Positions 32,635 to 40,562 of a stretch of DNA of 64,000 bases are shown one piece after another; the first letter of the stretch is position 1, and the number at the start of each line of letters is the position of its first letter. Location: positions 3,353,501-3,417,500 of the forward strand of contig NC_008380.1 of assembly GCF_000009265.1 (NCBI RefSeq), read 5' to 3'. The notes beneath the pieces were generated by a model that ran no database searches, was not told the origin of the DNA, and saw only the letters and a list, made by a program, of their open reading frames with translations. The DNA is from Rhizobium johnstonii 3841. Its GTDB lineage: Bacteria > Pseudomonadota > Alphaproteobacteria > Rhizobiales > Rhizobiaceae. The position numbers were made by a program, and so were the translations under genes.

Positions 32635-33021
32635 TCAGCGCGAGGGATCGTTGCTTAGCTCGATCGGCCGTCCGTGCGGCGTCGCTTCTGCCGCCCGCTG
32701 CCAGCTCTGCTGCAGCGCCAGGATCGTTTCCGCATCGGCGATGCCGTTGTCGACGATGAGGTTGGAGAGTGCCGCCACCCAGCAGTCAAAATAGTCGCTG
32801 CCATCTTCGGCCCGGCCAGGCTTGTGCAATTGCGCGGAAAGCGTTTCAGCCCATTCGCTCCAGCTGAACAGGCCGTTTGCGTGCAGATGCACGGTCATGG
32901 CAAAAGCTTCGGCCGCCCAAGGCTCGGGGAAAACCGGCTCGCCCTCCGGCGATCTCGGCAGCCCGGACGATTGCGTCAGCGGCGATATCTCAAGCCGGCG
33001 CAAGATAGCTCTCCCAGGCAT
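32635..33021 (-). CDS. Nitrile hydratase accessory/activator protein
   Basis: This 128-residue protein is the third gene of a nitrile hydratase operon. Features such as PVFPEPWAAEAFAMTVHLHANGLF and FSWSEWAETL with DYFDCWVAAL match the NHase accessory (P14K/NhlE-like) family, which resembles the beta-subunit N-terminus. In cobalt enzymes such proteins deliver Co and help oxidise the active-site cysteines. Its start overlaps the beta-subunit gene by 32 bases, so translation is coupled. The downstream gene is convergent (anti-sigma). Confidence 0.88.
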   Translation of the reverse strand: MPGRAILRRLEISPLTQSSGLPRSPEGEPVFPEPWAAEAFAMTVHLHANGLFSWSEWAETLSAQLHKPGRAEDGSDYFDCWVAALSNLIVDNGIADAETILALQQSWQRAAEATPHGRPIELSNDPSR

Positions 33022-33649
33022 CGATCGACACGGTCAGCGTGGGATCGGCATCTCCGCCCCAAATCTCCGCGCCGTCGAAAACGACCGTATAGAGCCATTG
33101 CGGGTTTTCGCCCTTGCCATGCGCGTTGTCGTCAGGAAAGACGAAGGAGCCCTGCACCGCCTCGACCATTCCGGTCCTGGCGCGGGCATAACGCGGCAGG
33201 CGCGTATGTGTGACCGGATTGAAATTCTTGGTCTTCACTGTCTCACCGACCACGAAGAGCGGCGCGGTCTCGACAGGACGATCGCAAGGGCCGCCTTTCG
33301 CCAGAACGCCGGGCACCATGTCCGCCTTCAGCACGCGTTTTGGAACCGCTCCCGCCTGCTGCGCATGGCCGGACAGCAATTCCGCGCGCGTCGCAAAGCC
33401 GTGCCGTTCAAGCAGCATATCGATGCCGCGGATCCAGATTTCGTAGTAGCTGGCAGCGAGATAATCGGCCGGCGGAATATTCTCGCGCGCATGCCGGCTT
33501 TCGTCGATCGTCCATGCGCCGAAAGCGCCGCAGGAAAGTGTGATGCCGAGCGCCCGCTTTTCCCATTCGGCATGGAAATAGGGCTCGTTCTGTTCGGGCG
33601 CAACAGGTCCGAGGCCCATCTGCCCACCGAGATCGTGCGGTCCGTTCAT
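32990..33649 (-). CDS. nthB: Nitrile hydratase beta subunit
   Basis: This 219-residue protein begins MNGPHDLGGQMGLGPVAPE, the conserved NHase beta opening. It ends with the SH3-like barrel that contains VVGETVKTKNFNPVTHTRLPRY and GGDADPTLTVSIDAWESYL. The beta subunit pairs with alpha to hydrate nitriles to amides and supplies two Arg residues that contact the modified cysteines. The start overlaps the alpha stop in ATGA. Longer upstream reading is alpha-overlapping and rejected. Confidence 0.93.
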   Translation of the reverse strand: MNGPHDLGGQMGLGPVAPEQNEPYFHAEWEKRALGITLSCGAFGAWTIDESRHARENIPPADYLAASYYEIWIRGIDMLLERHGFATRAELLSGHAQQAGAVPKRVLKADMVPGVLAKGGPCDRPVETAPLFVVGETVKTKNFNPVTHTRLPRYARARTGMVEAVQGSFVFPDDNAHGKGENPQWLYTVVFDGAEIWGGDADPTLTVSIDAWESYLAPA

Positions 33650-34299
33650 GTGGCGCTCTCCGGCCTGCGGGCAACCGCCGTGCCGATCATCGCATCGCGG
33701 CTGACGAGGCCGGCGAGCACCTGCTCGTCCATTCCGTCGGTCCCTTCGGGCCGTTCGGGAATGACGAGGTAACGCAGCTCCGCCGTCGAATCCCAGACGC
33801 GGATTTTCTTGTCCTCCGGCAGCCTCAGACCGAATTCGGCCAGCACGCCGCGCGGATCGATGACGGCGCGCGAACGATAAGCCGGCGCCTTGTACCAGAC
33901 CGGCGGCAGGCCGAGCACCGACCAAGGATAACAGGAGCAGAGCGTGCAGACGACGAGGTTATGGGTCTCGGCCGTATTGAAGACGGCGCGCATGTGCTCG
34001 CCCTGCCGGCCGGTATAACCGAGGCTGTTGATGGCCGCCGTCGCATCGCGCCTCAGCCAGTCGGCAAAATCGGCATCGCTCCAGGCCTTGGCGACGACAT
34101 GCGCGCCGTTCCTCGGTCCCACCTTCGTCTCGTAGGTCTCGACGATCGCATCGATCGCCGCCGGATCAATCAGCCCCTTCTCCGTCAGCAGCGTTTCCAG
34201 CGCCTTCACGCGCGCCTGCATGTCGGAATAATGATTGTCGTGACCATGCCCGTGGGCGTGCTCATCTCCGTGAGCATGGTCGTCCTCATGGTCGTGCAA
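33646..34299 (-). CDS. nthA: Nitrile hydratase alpha subunit, cobalt type
   Basis: This 217-residue subunit carries the metal claw VCTLCSC (C118-C123), where Thr in CTLC marks the cobalt class (Fe enzymes have Ser). The enzyme converts R-CN to the amide. The N-terminus is unusual: nine His among the first 23 residues, in HAHGDEHAHGHGHDNH, which may bind Co or Ni. The start is TTG, supported by GGAGGG seven bases upstream; no ATG is available before MQARVKAL. It is followed by beta and activator genes. No amidase or cobalt transporter is in the window. Confidence 0.93.
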   Translation of the reverse strand: MHDHEDDHAHGDEHAHGHGHDNHYSDMQARVKALETLLTEKGLIDPAAIDAIVETYETKVGPRNGAHVVAKAWSDADFADWLRRDATAAINSLGYTGRQGEHMRAVFNTAETHNLVVCTLCSCYPWSVLGLPPVWYKAPAYRSRAVIDPRGVLAEFGLRLPEDKKIRVWDSTAELRYLVIPERPEGTDGMDEQVLAGLVSRDAMIGTAVARRPESAT

Positions 34300-34396
34300 G
34301 GCGAAGCCCTCCCGAAACTGCTCGCTATTTCTAACATATGCCGCAGGCCCGCCAAGCCCTTCTATGTCTCATGCGCTTTTCCGCTAATCTCCTGTC

Positions 34397-35671
34397 ATGA
34401 ACATTCTGATTCTCGGCGCAACCGGCTTCATAGGCTCCGTCGTCGCGGCCCGGCTCGTTGCCGACGGCCACGCCGTGACCGGCCTCGGCCGCAATCCCGC
34501 GCGCGCGCGCCTGAAACAGCAGGCGATCGACTGGCAGCGCGCAGATCTCTCGCGCATGACGAAACCAGCGGATTGGGACGAGATCCTCAAGGACCAGCAT
34601 GTCGTCGTCAATTGCGCCGGCGCCCTGCAGGATGGCCTGTCGGATGATCTGTCGGCCACCCAGGCAGAGGCGATGTTGGCGCTCTATTCCGCAGCAAGAC
34701 GTTCGTCGCGCCCGCTCATCGTGCAGATATCCGCAAGGACGGCGGGAGCCGCTGGCAATCTTCCCTTCCTCGCCACCAAGCGGCGGGCCGACGAGACGCT
34801 GGCGGCAAGCGGCCTGCCTTACCTCATCCTGCGCCCTGCCCTCGTTCTCGGCCGCAATGCCCATGGCGGTTCGGCGCTGCTGCGGGCGCTTGCCGCCTTT
34901 CCCCTGGTGCTGCCACTGGTTCATGCCGAAAATCCGGTCGAAACGCTTTCGGTGGACGATGTGGCGGAAGCCGTGTCGCGGGCGGTCTCTGGTGGCATCT
35001 CCGGCGATATCGATCTTGCCGCCAACGAAGTTCTGACGCTCGCCGATCTCGTCCGCCTTCACCGCCAGTGGCTCGGCCTTCCGCCCGCCCGCGCGTTCCC
35101 TGTTCCCGGCTGGCTTGCCAGGCCGGTGACGTGGCTGGCCGATTTGTCAGGTCTACTCGGCTGGCGTTCGCCGCTGCGCTCGACGGCGATGACAGTGATG
35201 TCGGAAGGCGTGCGGAGCTCGAAGGCAATGAGCGACCTTGCTGCGACATCCGCGGCGTCGACGCTCGCGGCCAAACCCTCCGGCGTACAGGATCTCTGGT
35301 TTGCCAGGCTCTACCTTCTGAAACCGTTCGTCATATCGGGCCTATCCGTTTTCTGGCTGCTCTCAGGTTTGATCCCGCTGCTGGCGCTGGAGAAAACGTC
35401 AGCTCACTTCCTGCCGTTCATGCCGGAGGCCGCAGCAACGGCGCTGACGCTTGTAACCTGCCTGATCGACATCGCTCTCGGCGCCGCCGTCCTCCTTCGC
35501 CCGCTGGCGAAACGCGCCCTTCTCGGCATGCTGGCCGTGTCGTTCGCCTACCTTGCCGGCGCCAGCCTGCTCGAACCCGCACTCTGGCTCGATCCGCTCG
35601 GTCCCCTCGTCAAGGTACTGCCATCGATCCTGCTGACGCTCACCGCACTTGCCATCCTGGATGAACGCTGA
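34397..35671 (+). CDS. NAD-dependent epimerase-like SDR fused to a DoxX-like membrane domain
   Basis: This 424-residue protein has an N-terminal Rossmann domain (ILILGATGFIGSVVAARL, residues 3-20, with VVNCAGAL and YLILRPALVLGRN), about 290 residues long. A C-terminal region with about four hydrophobic helices (SGLSVFWLLSGLIPLLAL, LTLVTCLIDIALGAAVLL) resembles DoxX-like domains. Complex I NDUFA9-like SDRs share part of this pattern. It is coupled by TGATG to a DUF2269 membrane gene, so the two likely act together at the membrane. Divergent from nitrile hydratase; function is unknown. Confidence 0.83.
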   Translation: MNILILGATGFIGSVVAARLVADGHAVTGLGRNPARARLKQQAIDWQRADLSRMTKPADWDEILKDQHVVVNCAGALQDGLSDDLSATQAEAMLALYSAARRSSRPLIVQISARTAGAAGNLPFLATKRRADETLAASGLPYLILRPALVLGRNAHGGSALLRALAAFPLVLPLVHAENPVETLSVDDVAEAVSRAVSGGISGDIDLAANEVLTLADLVRLHRQWLGLPPARAFPVPGWLARPVTWLADLSGLLGWRSPLRSTAMTVMSEGVRSSKAMSDLAATSAASTLAAKPSGVQDLWFARLYLLKPFVISGLSVFWLLSGLIPLLALEKTSAHFLPFMPEAAATALTLVTCLIDIALGAAVLLRPLAKRALLGMLAVSFAYLAGASLLEPALWLDPLGPLVKVLPSILLTLTALAILDER

Positions 35672-36147
35672 TGCTTGAGGAATGGCTGCTGCTTGCCCAT
35701 GTCATCGGCGCAACAGTGCTCTTCGGCACCGGCGCCGGTATCGCCTTCTTCATGGTGATGGCGCACCGGACACGCGATCCCCGTCTAATCGCTCATGTCG
35801 CCAGCACGGTTGTCATCGCCGACACCCTCTTCACCGCCACCGCAGCCATTCTCCAGCCGGTGACCGGCTATCTGCTGGCCCGGTCGATCGGTTGGGAACT
35901 GTCGGAGGGATGGATTGCGCTGTCGCTGCTGCTCTATATCGTGACAGGGCTGTTCTGGCTGCCGGTCGTCTGGATCCAGATCCGGCTGCGCGATCTTGCC
36001 CGCGCCGCAGCAGCGGCGGGAAAAGCCCTGCCGCCGGCCTATTTCAGCCTCTACCGTATCTGGTTCGCCTGCGGTTTTCCGGCCTTCTTCGCCGTCATCG
36101 GCATTCTCTGGCTGATGCTCATGAAGCCGGCGATCACTCTATTTTAG
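35671..36147 (+). CDS. DUF2269-family integral membrane protein
   Basis: This 158-residue protein has four membrane helices, beginning with EEWLLLAHVIGATVLFGTGAG, in which the His in helix 1 is characteristic of the DUF2269 family. A second cluster, ILQPVTGYLLAR, lies in helix 2. It starts within the SDR stop codon. The 3' end overlaps the convergent LysE gene by 9 bases. The family has no established role; pairing with the SDR-DoxX protein is the best clue. Confidence 0.82.
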   Translation: MLEEWLLLAHVIGATVLFGTGAGIAFFMVMAHRTRDPRLIAHVASTVVIADTLFTATAAILQPVTGYLLARSIGWELSEGWIALSLLLYIVTGLFWLPVVWIQIRLRDLARAAAAAGKALPPAYFSLYRIWFACGFPAFFAVIGILWLMLMKPAITLF

Positions 36148-36732
36148 CATCGGCCAGAGGCTTAGCACCAACAGCACCGCCATGCTGATATTGAACCATT
36201 TCAGCCGCACCGGATCGGAAAGCCATTCCCTGAGCGCCGAGCCGAAGCCGGCCCAGGTCGAGACGCTGGGCACATTGACTGCCGCAAAAGCGAGCCCCAC
36301 GATCAGCACGCTCACCAGATAGAGTTGCGGATTGGTGTAGGTCGCCATCGCGGTGACCGCCATCACCCAGGCTTTCGGGTTGACCCACTGGAAGGCGGCG
36401 GCCGCCAAGAAGGACATCGGCTCGACGCCGCTCCTGCCTTCGCTGAGCGAGCGCGACGAGGCGATCTTCCAGGCGATCCAGAGGAGATAGGCGCCGCCTG
36501 CAAACTTCAGCGCCGTGTAGACCATAGGCACCGTGTGCAGCAGCGCGCCGAGCCCAAGGCCGACGCCGATCAGCAGCGAGAAGAAACCGACGCCGATGCC
36601 GAACATATGCGGGATCGTCCTGCGGAAGCCGAAATTCACGCCCGATGCGAAGAGCATCATATTGTTCGGTCCCGGCGTGATCGAGGTCGTGAAGGCGAAG
36701 AGAACGAGGGCGAGAAATGTATCCAGCGGCAT
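36139..36732 (-). CDS. LysE/RhtB-family amino-acid exporter
   Basis: This 197-residue inner-membrane protein has the family start FAFTTSITPGPNNMMLFASG (residues about 12-31), about six hydrophobic segments and FQWVNPKAWVMAVTAM in the middle. Members export lysine, homoserine, threonine or similar solutes. It stands alone between the convergent DUF2269 gene and the divergent aldo-keto reductase. Substrate is not predictable. Confidence 0.88.
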   Translation of the reverse strand: MPLDTFLALVLFAFTTSITPGPNNMMLFASGVNFGFRRTIPHMFGIGVGFFSLLIGVGLGLGALLHTVPMVYTALKFAGGAYLLWIAWKIASSRSLSEGRSGVEPMSFLAAAAFQWVNPKAWVMAVTAMATYTNPQLYLVSVLIVGLAFAAVNVPSVSTWAGFGSALREWLSDPVRLKWFNISMAVLLVLSLWPMLK

Positions 36733-36883
36733 GCGACCTCCCGAAGCCAGCTTTTCTGCGGCCCGTTTATTTAGGTCAGCATAACTGTCCTAAACCGCCG
36801 CTGCCATTACATCATTGTCATGGTGACAGGATTACTTGAAAGATGGCGACGCGGCCCAATCTCCTGTCGAAGGGACAGAAACC

Positions 36884-37732
36884 ATGCAGGACGACCCGAT
36901 TCCATCGATCACATTCCTTGATGGCACTGAGGTGCCGGCCCTCGGCCAGGGCACCTGGGCCATGGGCGAGGATGCCGGCCATGCCAGGGCCGAAATCGAA
37001 AGCCTCAAGGCCGGCATCGATCTCGGCATGACGCTGATCGACACCGCCGAAATGTATGGAGACGGTGGCGCCGAAGAGATCGTTGGCCAGGCGATCAGCG
37101 GCCGGCGCGACGAGGTCTTCATCGTCAGCAAGGTCTATCCCTGGAATGCCAGCCTGAAAGGCACGATCGAGGCCTGCGAGCGTAGTCTCGAACGGCTCCG
37201 CACCGACCGCATCGATCTCTATCTGCTGCACTGGCGCGGCAATTATCCGCTCGCGGAAACCGTCGCGGCCTTCGAAACACTGAAGGCATCCGGCAAGATC
37301 GGCGCCTGGGGCGTCTCCAACTTCGACACCGACGACATGGAAGAACTGCTCGGAGTGCCCGACGGCGCCAATGTCGCGGCCAATCAGGTACTCTACAATC
37401 TCTCCCGCCGCGGCATCGAATTCGACCTGCTGCCCTGGTGCCAGAGCCGCAAGATCCCCGTCATGGCCTATTCGCCAATCGAGCAGGGCCACATCCTGCA
37501 CAATCCCGAACTGATCCGCATCGCCAAGGCCTATCAGGCGACACCGGCCCAGCTGGCGCTCGCCTTCCTGCTCGAACGCGACGGCGTCATCGTCATTCCG
37601 AAGACCTCGAATGCCGAACGCGCCGCGGAAAACCGCGACTGCATCTCGCTCGACATCACCGACGACGACTGGGATGCCCTCGACGCTGCCTTTCCGCCGC
37701 CCACAAAGAAAAAGCCGCTGGAGATGCTTTGA
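36884..37732 (+). CDS. Aldo-keto reductase (AKR5-like)
   Basis: This 282-residue TIM-barrel oxidoreductase has the AKR elements LGQGTWAMG, TLIDTAEMYGDGGAEE (catalytic Asp and Tyr), VSKVYPWNASLKG (Lys), YLLHWRGNYPL (His) and the NADPH segment VIPKTSNAERAAEN. It reduces aldehydes or ketones with NADPH in the cytoplasm. ATG 36884 follows GAAGGGA; the earlier GTG-type start at 36836 is unlikely. Its last codons form one arm of a hairpin with the sequence after the stop. Confidence 0.87.
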   Translation: MQDDPIPSITFLDGTEVPALGQGTWAMGEDAGHARAEIESLKAGIDLGMTLIDTAEMYGDGGAEEIVGQAISGRRDEVFIVSKVYPWNASLKGTIEACERSLERLRTDRIDLYLLHWRGNYPLAETVAAFETLKASGKIGAWGVSNFDTDDMEELLGVPDGANVAANQVLYNLSRRGIEFDLLPWCQSRKIPVMAYSPIEQGHILHNPELIRIAKAYQATPAQLALAFLLERDGVIVIPKTSNAERAAENRDCISLDITDDDWDALDAAFPPPTKKKPLEML

Positions 37733-37746
37733 CCTTCAGCGGCTTT
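37711..37746 (+). terminator. Hairpin spanning the aldo-keto reductase stop
   Basis: AAAGCCGCTG (37711-37720) and CAGCGGCTTT (37737-37746) pair over 10 bp with a 16-base loop that contains the stop codon. There is no long T-run, so termination is likely but not certain. Confidence 0.5.
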
Positions 37747-37772
37747 CCCATTTATTGCAGCATCGGGCTTAG

Positions 37773-37857
37773 ATGCCCGGGCTGTATTTCTGCATGCCCG
37801 GGCTGTAATCTTACATGCCCGGGCTGTGATGTTACATGCCCGGGCTGTGATATTTAC
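37773..37857 (-). repeat. 21-bp tandem repeat, four units, overlapping the ilvH stop
   Basis: Units ATGCCCGGGCTGTATTTCTGC, and three variants that start ATGCCCGGGCTGT and end near TTAC, follow each other at 37773, 37794, 37815 and 37836 (lengths 21, 21, 21, 22). On the ilvH strand each unit contains CCCGGGCAT followed by GTAA-like sequence, so the last codons and stop of ilvH (GGCATGTAA) appear copied several times. Each unit holds the CCCGGG palindrome. Confidence 0.9.
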
Positions 37858-38426
37858 ATGCCCTGCACGCCGCGGTTCATCGCCGCAATGCCGGTACGGC
37901 ACACCTCGATGAGGCCGAGCGGCTTCATGATCGCCACAAACTGATCAATCTTCGACGATTTGCCGGTGATCTCCAGAATGAAGTGACCGATGGTCGCATC
38001 CACTACCTTGGCATGAAAAGCATCGGCAAGGCGCAGGGTCTCGGCGCGCATCTCGCCCTCGCCGATCACCTTGATCAGCGCCACTTCGCGCTCGATCGGC
38101 CGGTCCTGGCCGAGTTCGCGGGCGCGCACCGTCAGGTCGACGACGCGATGCACCGGCACGATGCGCTCCAGCTGCGCCTTGATCTGCTCCAGCACCTGCG
38201 GCGTACCGCGTGTGACGACGGTGATGCGGGAAAGATGCGCCTGATGCTCGGTCTCGGAGACCGTCAGGCTCTCGATATTGTAGCCGCGGCCGGAGAACAG
38301 ACCGATGACCCGGGCAAGAACGCCCGGTTCGTTGTCGACAAGAACCGAAAGCGTGTGGCTTTCGACCGCCGCCGTTTCCGGCGAGATGAAGTAAGCGGAG
38401 CCCGTGGGCTGTAGGTGTGCGTTCAT
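37854..38426 (-). CDS. ilvH: Acetolactate synthase small (regulatory) subunit
   Basis: This 190-residue subunit has an N-terminal ACT domain (HTLSVLVDNEPGVLARVIGLFSGRGYNIESLTV) and a C-terminal ACT-like domain (REVALIKVIGEGEM, with HFILEITG). It binds valine and activates and feedback-inhibits the IlvB catalytic subunit. The start MNAHLQPTG at 38426 is 22 bases after the ilvB stop, in the same operon. Its 3' end merges with a 21-bp tandem repeat. Confidence 0.95.
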   Translation of the reverse strand: MNAHLQPTGSAYFISPETAAVESHTLSVLVDNEPGVLARVIGLFSGRGYNIESLTVSETEHQAHLSRITVVTRGTPQVLEQIKAQLERIVPVHRVVDLTVRARELGQDRPIEREVALIKVIGEGEMRAETLRLADAFHAKVVDATIGHFILEITGKSSKIDQFVAIMKPLGLIEVCRTGIAAMNRGVQGM

Positions 38427-38448
38427 GGCGATGTTTCCTCTTCCCTTT

Positions 38449-40239
38449 TTAGACGAGCGCGCGGCCCTTGGCGTCGATCGCATTGGCGACCGCTTCGTCG
38501 GTGGCTTCGTCCGGCAACAGCATTTCGTTATGGGCCTTGCCCGAGGGGATCATCGGGAAGCAATTGGCGAGATTGGCGACGCGGCAATCGAAGATGACAG
38601 GCTTTCTGACCTCGATCATCTCCAGAATGGTGTCATCAAGCGCATCCGGCTTTTCGCAGCGCAGGCCGACGGCGCCATAGGCTTCCGCCAGCTTGACGAA
38701 GTCGGGCATCGCCTCCGTATAGGAATTCGACAGACGGTTGCCGTGCAGCAGCTGCTGCCACTGGCGCACCATGCCCATATACTGGTTGTTCATGATGAAG
38801 ATCTTGATCGGCGCATCGTGCTGGATCGCTGCCGACATTTCCTGGATACACATCTGGATCGAGGCGTCGCCGGCAATGTCGATGACGAGGCTGTCGGGAT
38901 GGGCGATCTGCACGCCGAGCGCGGCCGGCAGACCGTAGCCCATCGTGCCGAGGCCGCCCGAGGTCATCCAGCGGTTTGGCTGCTCGAAACCGAAGAACTG
39001 TGCCGCCCACATCTGGTGCTGGCCGACTTCGGTGGTGATGTAGGTATCGCGGTCCTTGGTGTGGGCGAAGAGCCGCTCCAGCGCATATTGCGGCATGATG
39101 ACGTCATTGCTCTTCGTATAGGCGAAGGAGTTGCGTGCCCGCCAGCGGGCGATATCGGTCCACCAGTCGTCCAGGCGACCCTTTTCCGGCTTTTTCGGCA
39201 GCGCCCGCCACAGGCGGACCATGTCTTCGAGGACATGGCCGACATCGCCACGGATGCCGATATCGACCCGGACGTTCTTGTTGATCGAGGACGGATCGAT
39301 ATCGATATGGATCTTCTTCGAGTTCGGCGAAAAGGCATTGAGACGGCCGGTGATGCGGTCGTCGAAACGCGCGCCGATGCAGACCATGACGTCGCAGTCG
39401 TGCATCGCCATGTTGGCTTCGTAGGAGCCGTGCATGCCCAGCATCTTCAGCCAGTTCTTGCCCGAAGCGGGATAGGCGCCGAGGCCCATCAGCGTCGAGG
39501 TGATCGGGAAATCGGTGAGCTCGACCAGCTCGCGCAGCAGCTTGGATGCCTCGGGGCCGGAATTGACGACGCCGCCGCCGGAATAGATGACGGGACGGCG
39601 CGCATTCGCCATCAGCTCGATCGCCGCATGGATCTGGTTGAGGTCGCCCTGGACCTTCGGCTGGTAGCTTTTCTGGATCGAGTAATCTGCCGGCGGCGTG
39701 TAGGTGCCGGTCGCAAACTGCACGTCCTTCGGAATATCGACGACGACAGGGCCCGGACGGCCGGACTGGGCGATGCGGAAGGCCTCGTGAATGACGGCGG
39801 CGAGTTCGTTGACGTCCTTGACCAGCCAGTTGTGCTTGGTGCAGGGCCGGGTAATGCCGACTGTGTCGCATTCCTGGAAGGCGTCGGAGCCGATCAGCGA
39901 GGTCGGAACCTGGCCGGTCAGGCAGACGAGCGGGATCGAATCCATCAGCGCGTCCTGCAGCGGCGTGACCGCATTGGTAGCGCCCGGGCCCGAAGTCACC
40001 AGCATGACGCCGACCTTGCCGGTAGAGCGGGCGTAACCTTCGGCCGCGTGGCCTGCCCCCTGCTCGTGGCGGACGAGGATGTGCTTGACATCCTCCTGCT
40101 GGAAGATCTCGTCATAGATCGGCAGAACGGCGCCGCCGGGATAGCCGAAGATATGTTCGACGCCGTTGTCCTTCAACGCCTTGAGAACGATCTCCGCTCC
40201 CGTCATCCGATTGCCTGCCGCCTGATTGTCCGTGCTCAT
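38449..40239 (-). CDS. ilvB: Acetolactate synthase large (catalytic) subunit
   Basis: This 596-residue ThDP enzyme condenses two pyruvates to acetolactate, or pyruvate plus 2-ketobutyrate, the first common step to Val, Leu and Ile. It shows GYPGGAVLPIYDEI (with the catalytic Glu region HEQGAGHAAEGYAR), a central FAD region (HGSYEANMAMHDCDVMVCIG), and the ThDP motif IAGDASIQMC ending in NNQYMGM. The start MSTDNQAAGN at 40239 is preferred; the longer frame runs back through the attenuator. The gene is preceded by a leader peptide and terminator and followed by ilvH. It could equally be called ilvI. Confidence 0.95.
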   Translation of the reverse strand: MSTDNQAAGNRMTGAEIVLKALKDNGVEHIFGYPGGAVLPIYDEIFQQEDVKHILVRHEQGAGHAAEGYARSTGKVGVMLVTSGPGATNAVTPLQDALMDSIPLVCLTGQVPTSLIGSDAFQECDTVGITRPCTKHNWLVKDVNELAAVIHEAFRIAQSGRPGPVVVDIPKDVQFATGTYTPPADYSIQKSYQPKVQGDLNQIHAAIELMANARRPVIYSGGGVVNSGPEASKLLRELVELTDFPITSTLMGLGAYPASGKNWLKMLGMHGSYEANMAMHDCDVMVCIGARFDDRITGRLNAFSPNSKKIHIDIDPSSINKNVRVDIGIRGDVGHVLEDMVRLWRALPKKPEKGRLDDWWTDIARWRARNSFAYTKSNDVIMPQYALERLFAHTKDRDTYITTEVGQHQMWAAQFFGFEQPNRWMTSGGLGTMGYGLPAALGVQIAHPDSLVIDIAGDASIQMCIQEMSAAIQHDAPIKIFIMNNQYMGMVRQWQQLLHGNRLSNSYTEAMPDFVKLAEAYGAVGLRCEKPDALDDTILEMIEVRKPVIFDCRVANLANCFPMIPSGKAHNEMLLPDEATDEAVANAIDAKGRALV

Positions 40240-40299
40240 CTGTCTGTTCCGTTTGATGCTGGGATTGCGTTTGTGGCCGGAAGCCCGAATTTCGGGCAT

Positions 40300-40379
40300 A
40301 AAAAAAGGCCCCTGAGGAGCCTGTCATCTAGCGCATGGGTGGCTATCGCCGGATGGTTACACCATCCTGCCCATGCGCT
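40300..40379 (-). promoter_or_regulatory. Transcription attenuator upstream of ilvBH
   Basis: Reading toward ilvB, AGCGCATGGG (40379-40370) pairs with CCCATGCGCT (40339-40330) around an inner 7-bp hairpin (40367-40351). A Rho-independent terminator follows: AGGCTCC/GGGGCCT stem at 40322-40306, then seven T. The stem region begins inside the leader peptide gene, as in amino-acid attenuators. The alternative antiterminator pairing is not resolved by eye. Confidence 0.72.
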
Positions 40380-40413
40380 TTCCCACCACGATAAGAGCCG
40401 TTGCGATTTTCAT
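40357..40413 (-). CDS. ilvL: ilv leader peptide (18 aa)
   Basis: The frame ATG...TAA encodes MKIATALIVVGKRMGRMV. It contains one Leu, two Ile and three Val in 18 residues, with a dense LIVV run, the expected control codons for a ribosome-mediated attenuator of acetolactate synthase. It lies upstream of a 10-bp stem and a terminator, and 118 bases before the ilvB start. The ribosome site is weak. Stalling at LIVV in starved cells would change the downstream RNA fold; this is inference from the enteric ilv paradigm. Confidence 0.72.
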   Translation of the reverse strand: MKIATALIVVGKRMGRMV

Positions 40414-40562
40414 GGTCGGAAGTGATAGACAGAAAATTTCGCAGCGTCAACGCATGCCGCAATAAAAAACTGCCAGCCTCCCCCAGACCGGGAAATCCAT
40501 GGGCGGAAGGATTTGTTAAAGGAAGGGCTATATTCTCGCTTCCCATTGTAGGAGTAGGCCCT

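Noticed and set aside
37773..37857. CRISPR-like array
   Set aside because: The units are contiguous 21-22 bp tandem repeats without unique spacers, and no cas genes are present.
38404..40425. 673-residue plus-strand ORF
   Set aside because: It lies opposite ilvB, whose product is unmistakable; the frame shows no recognisable motifs.
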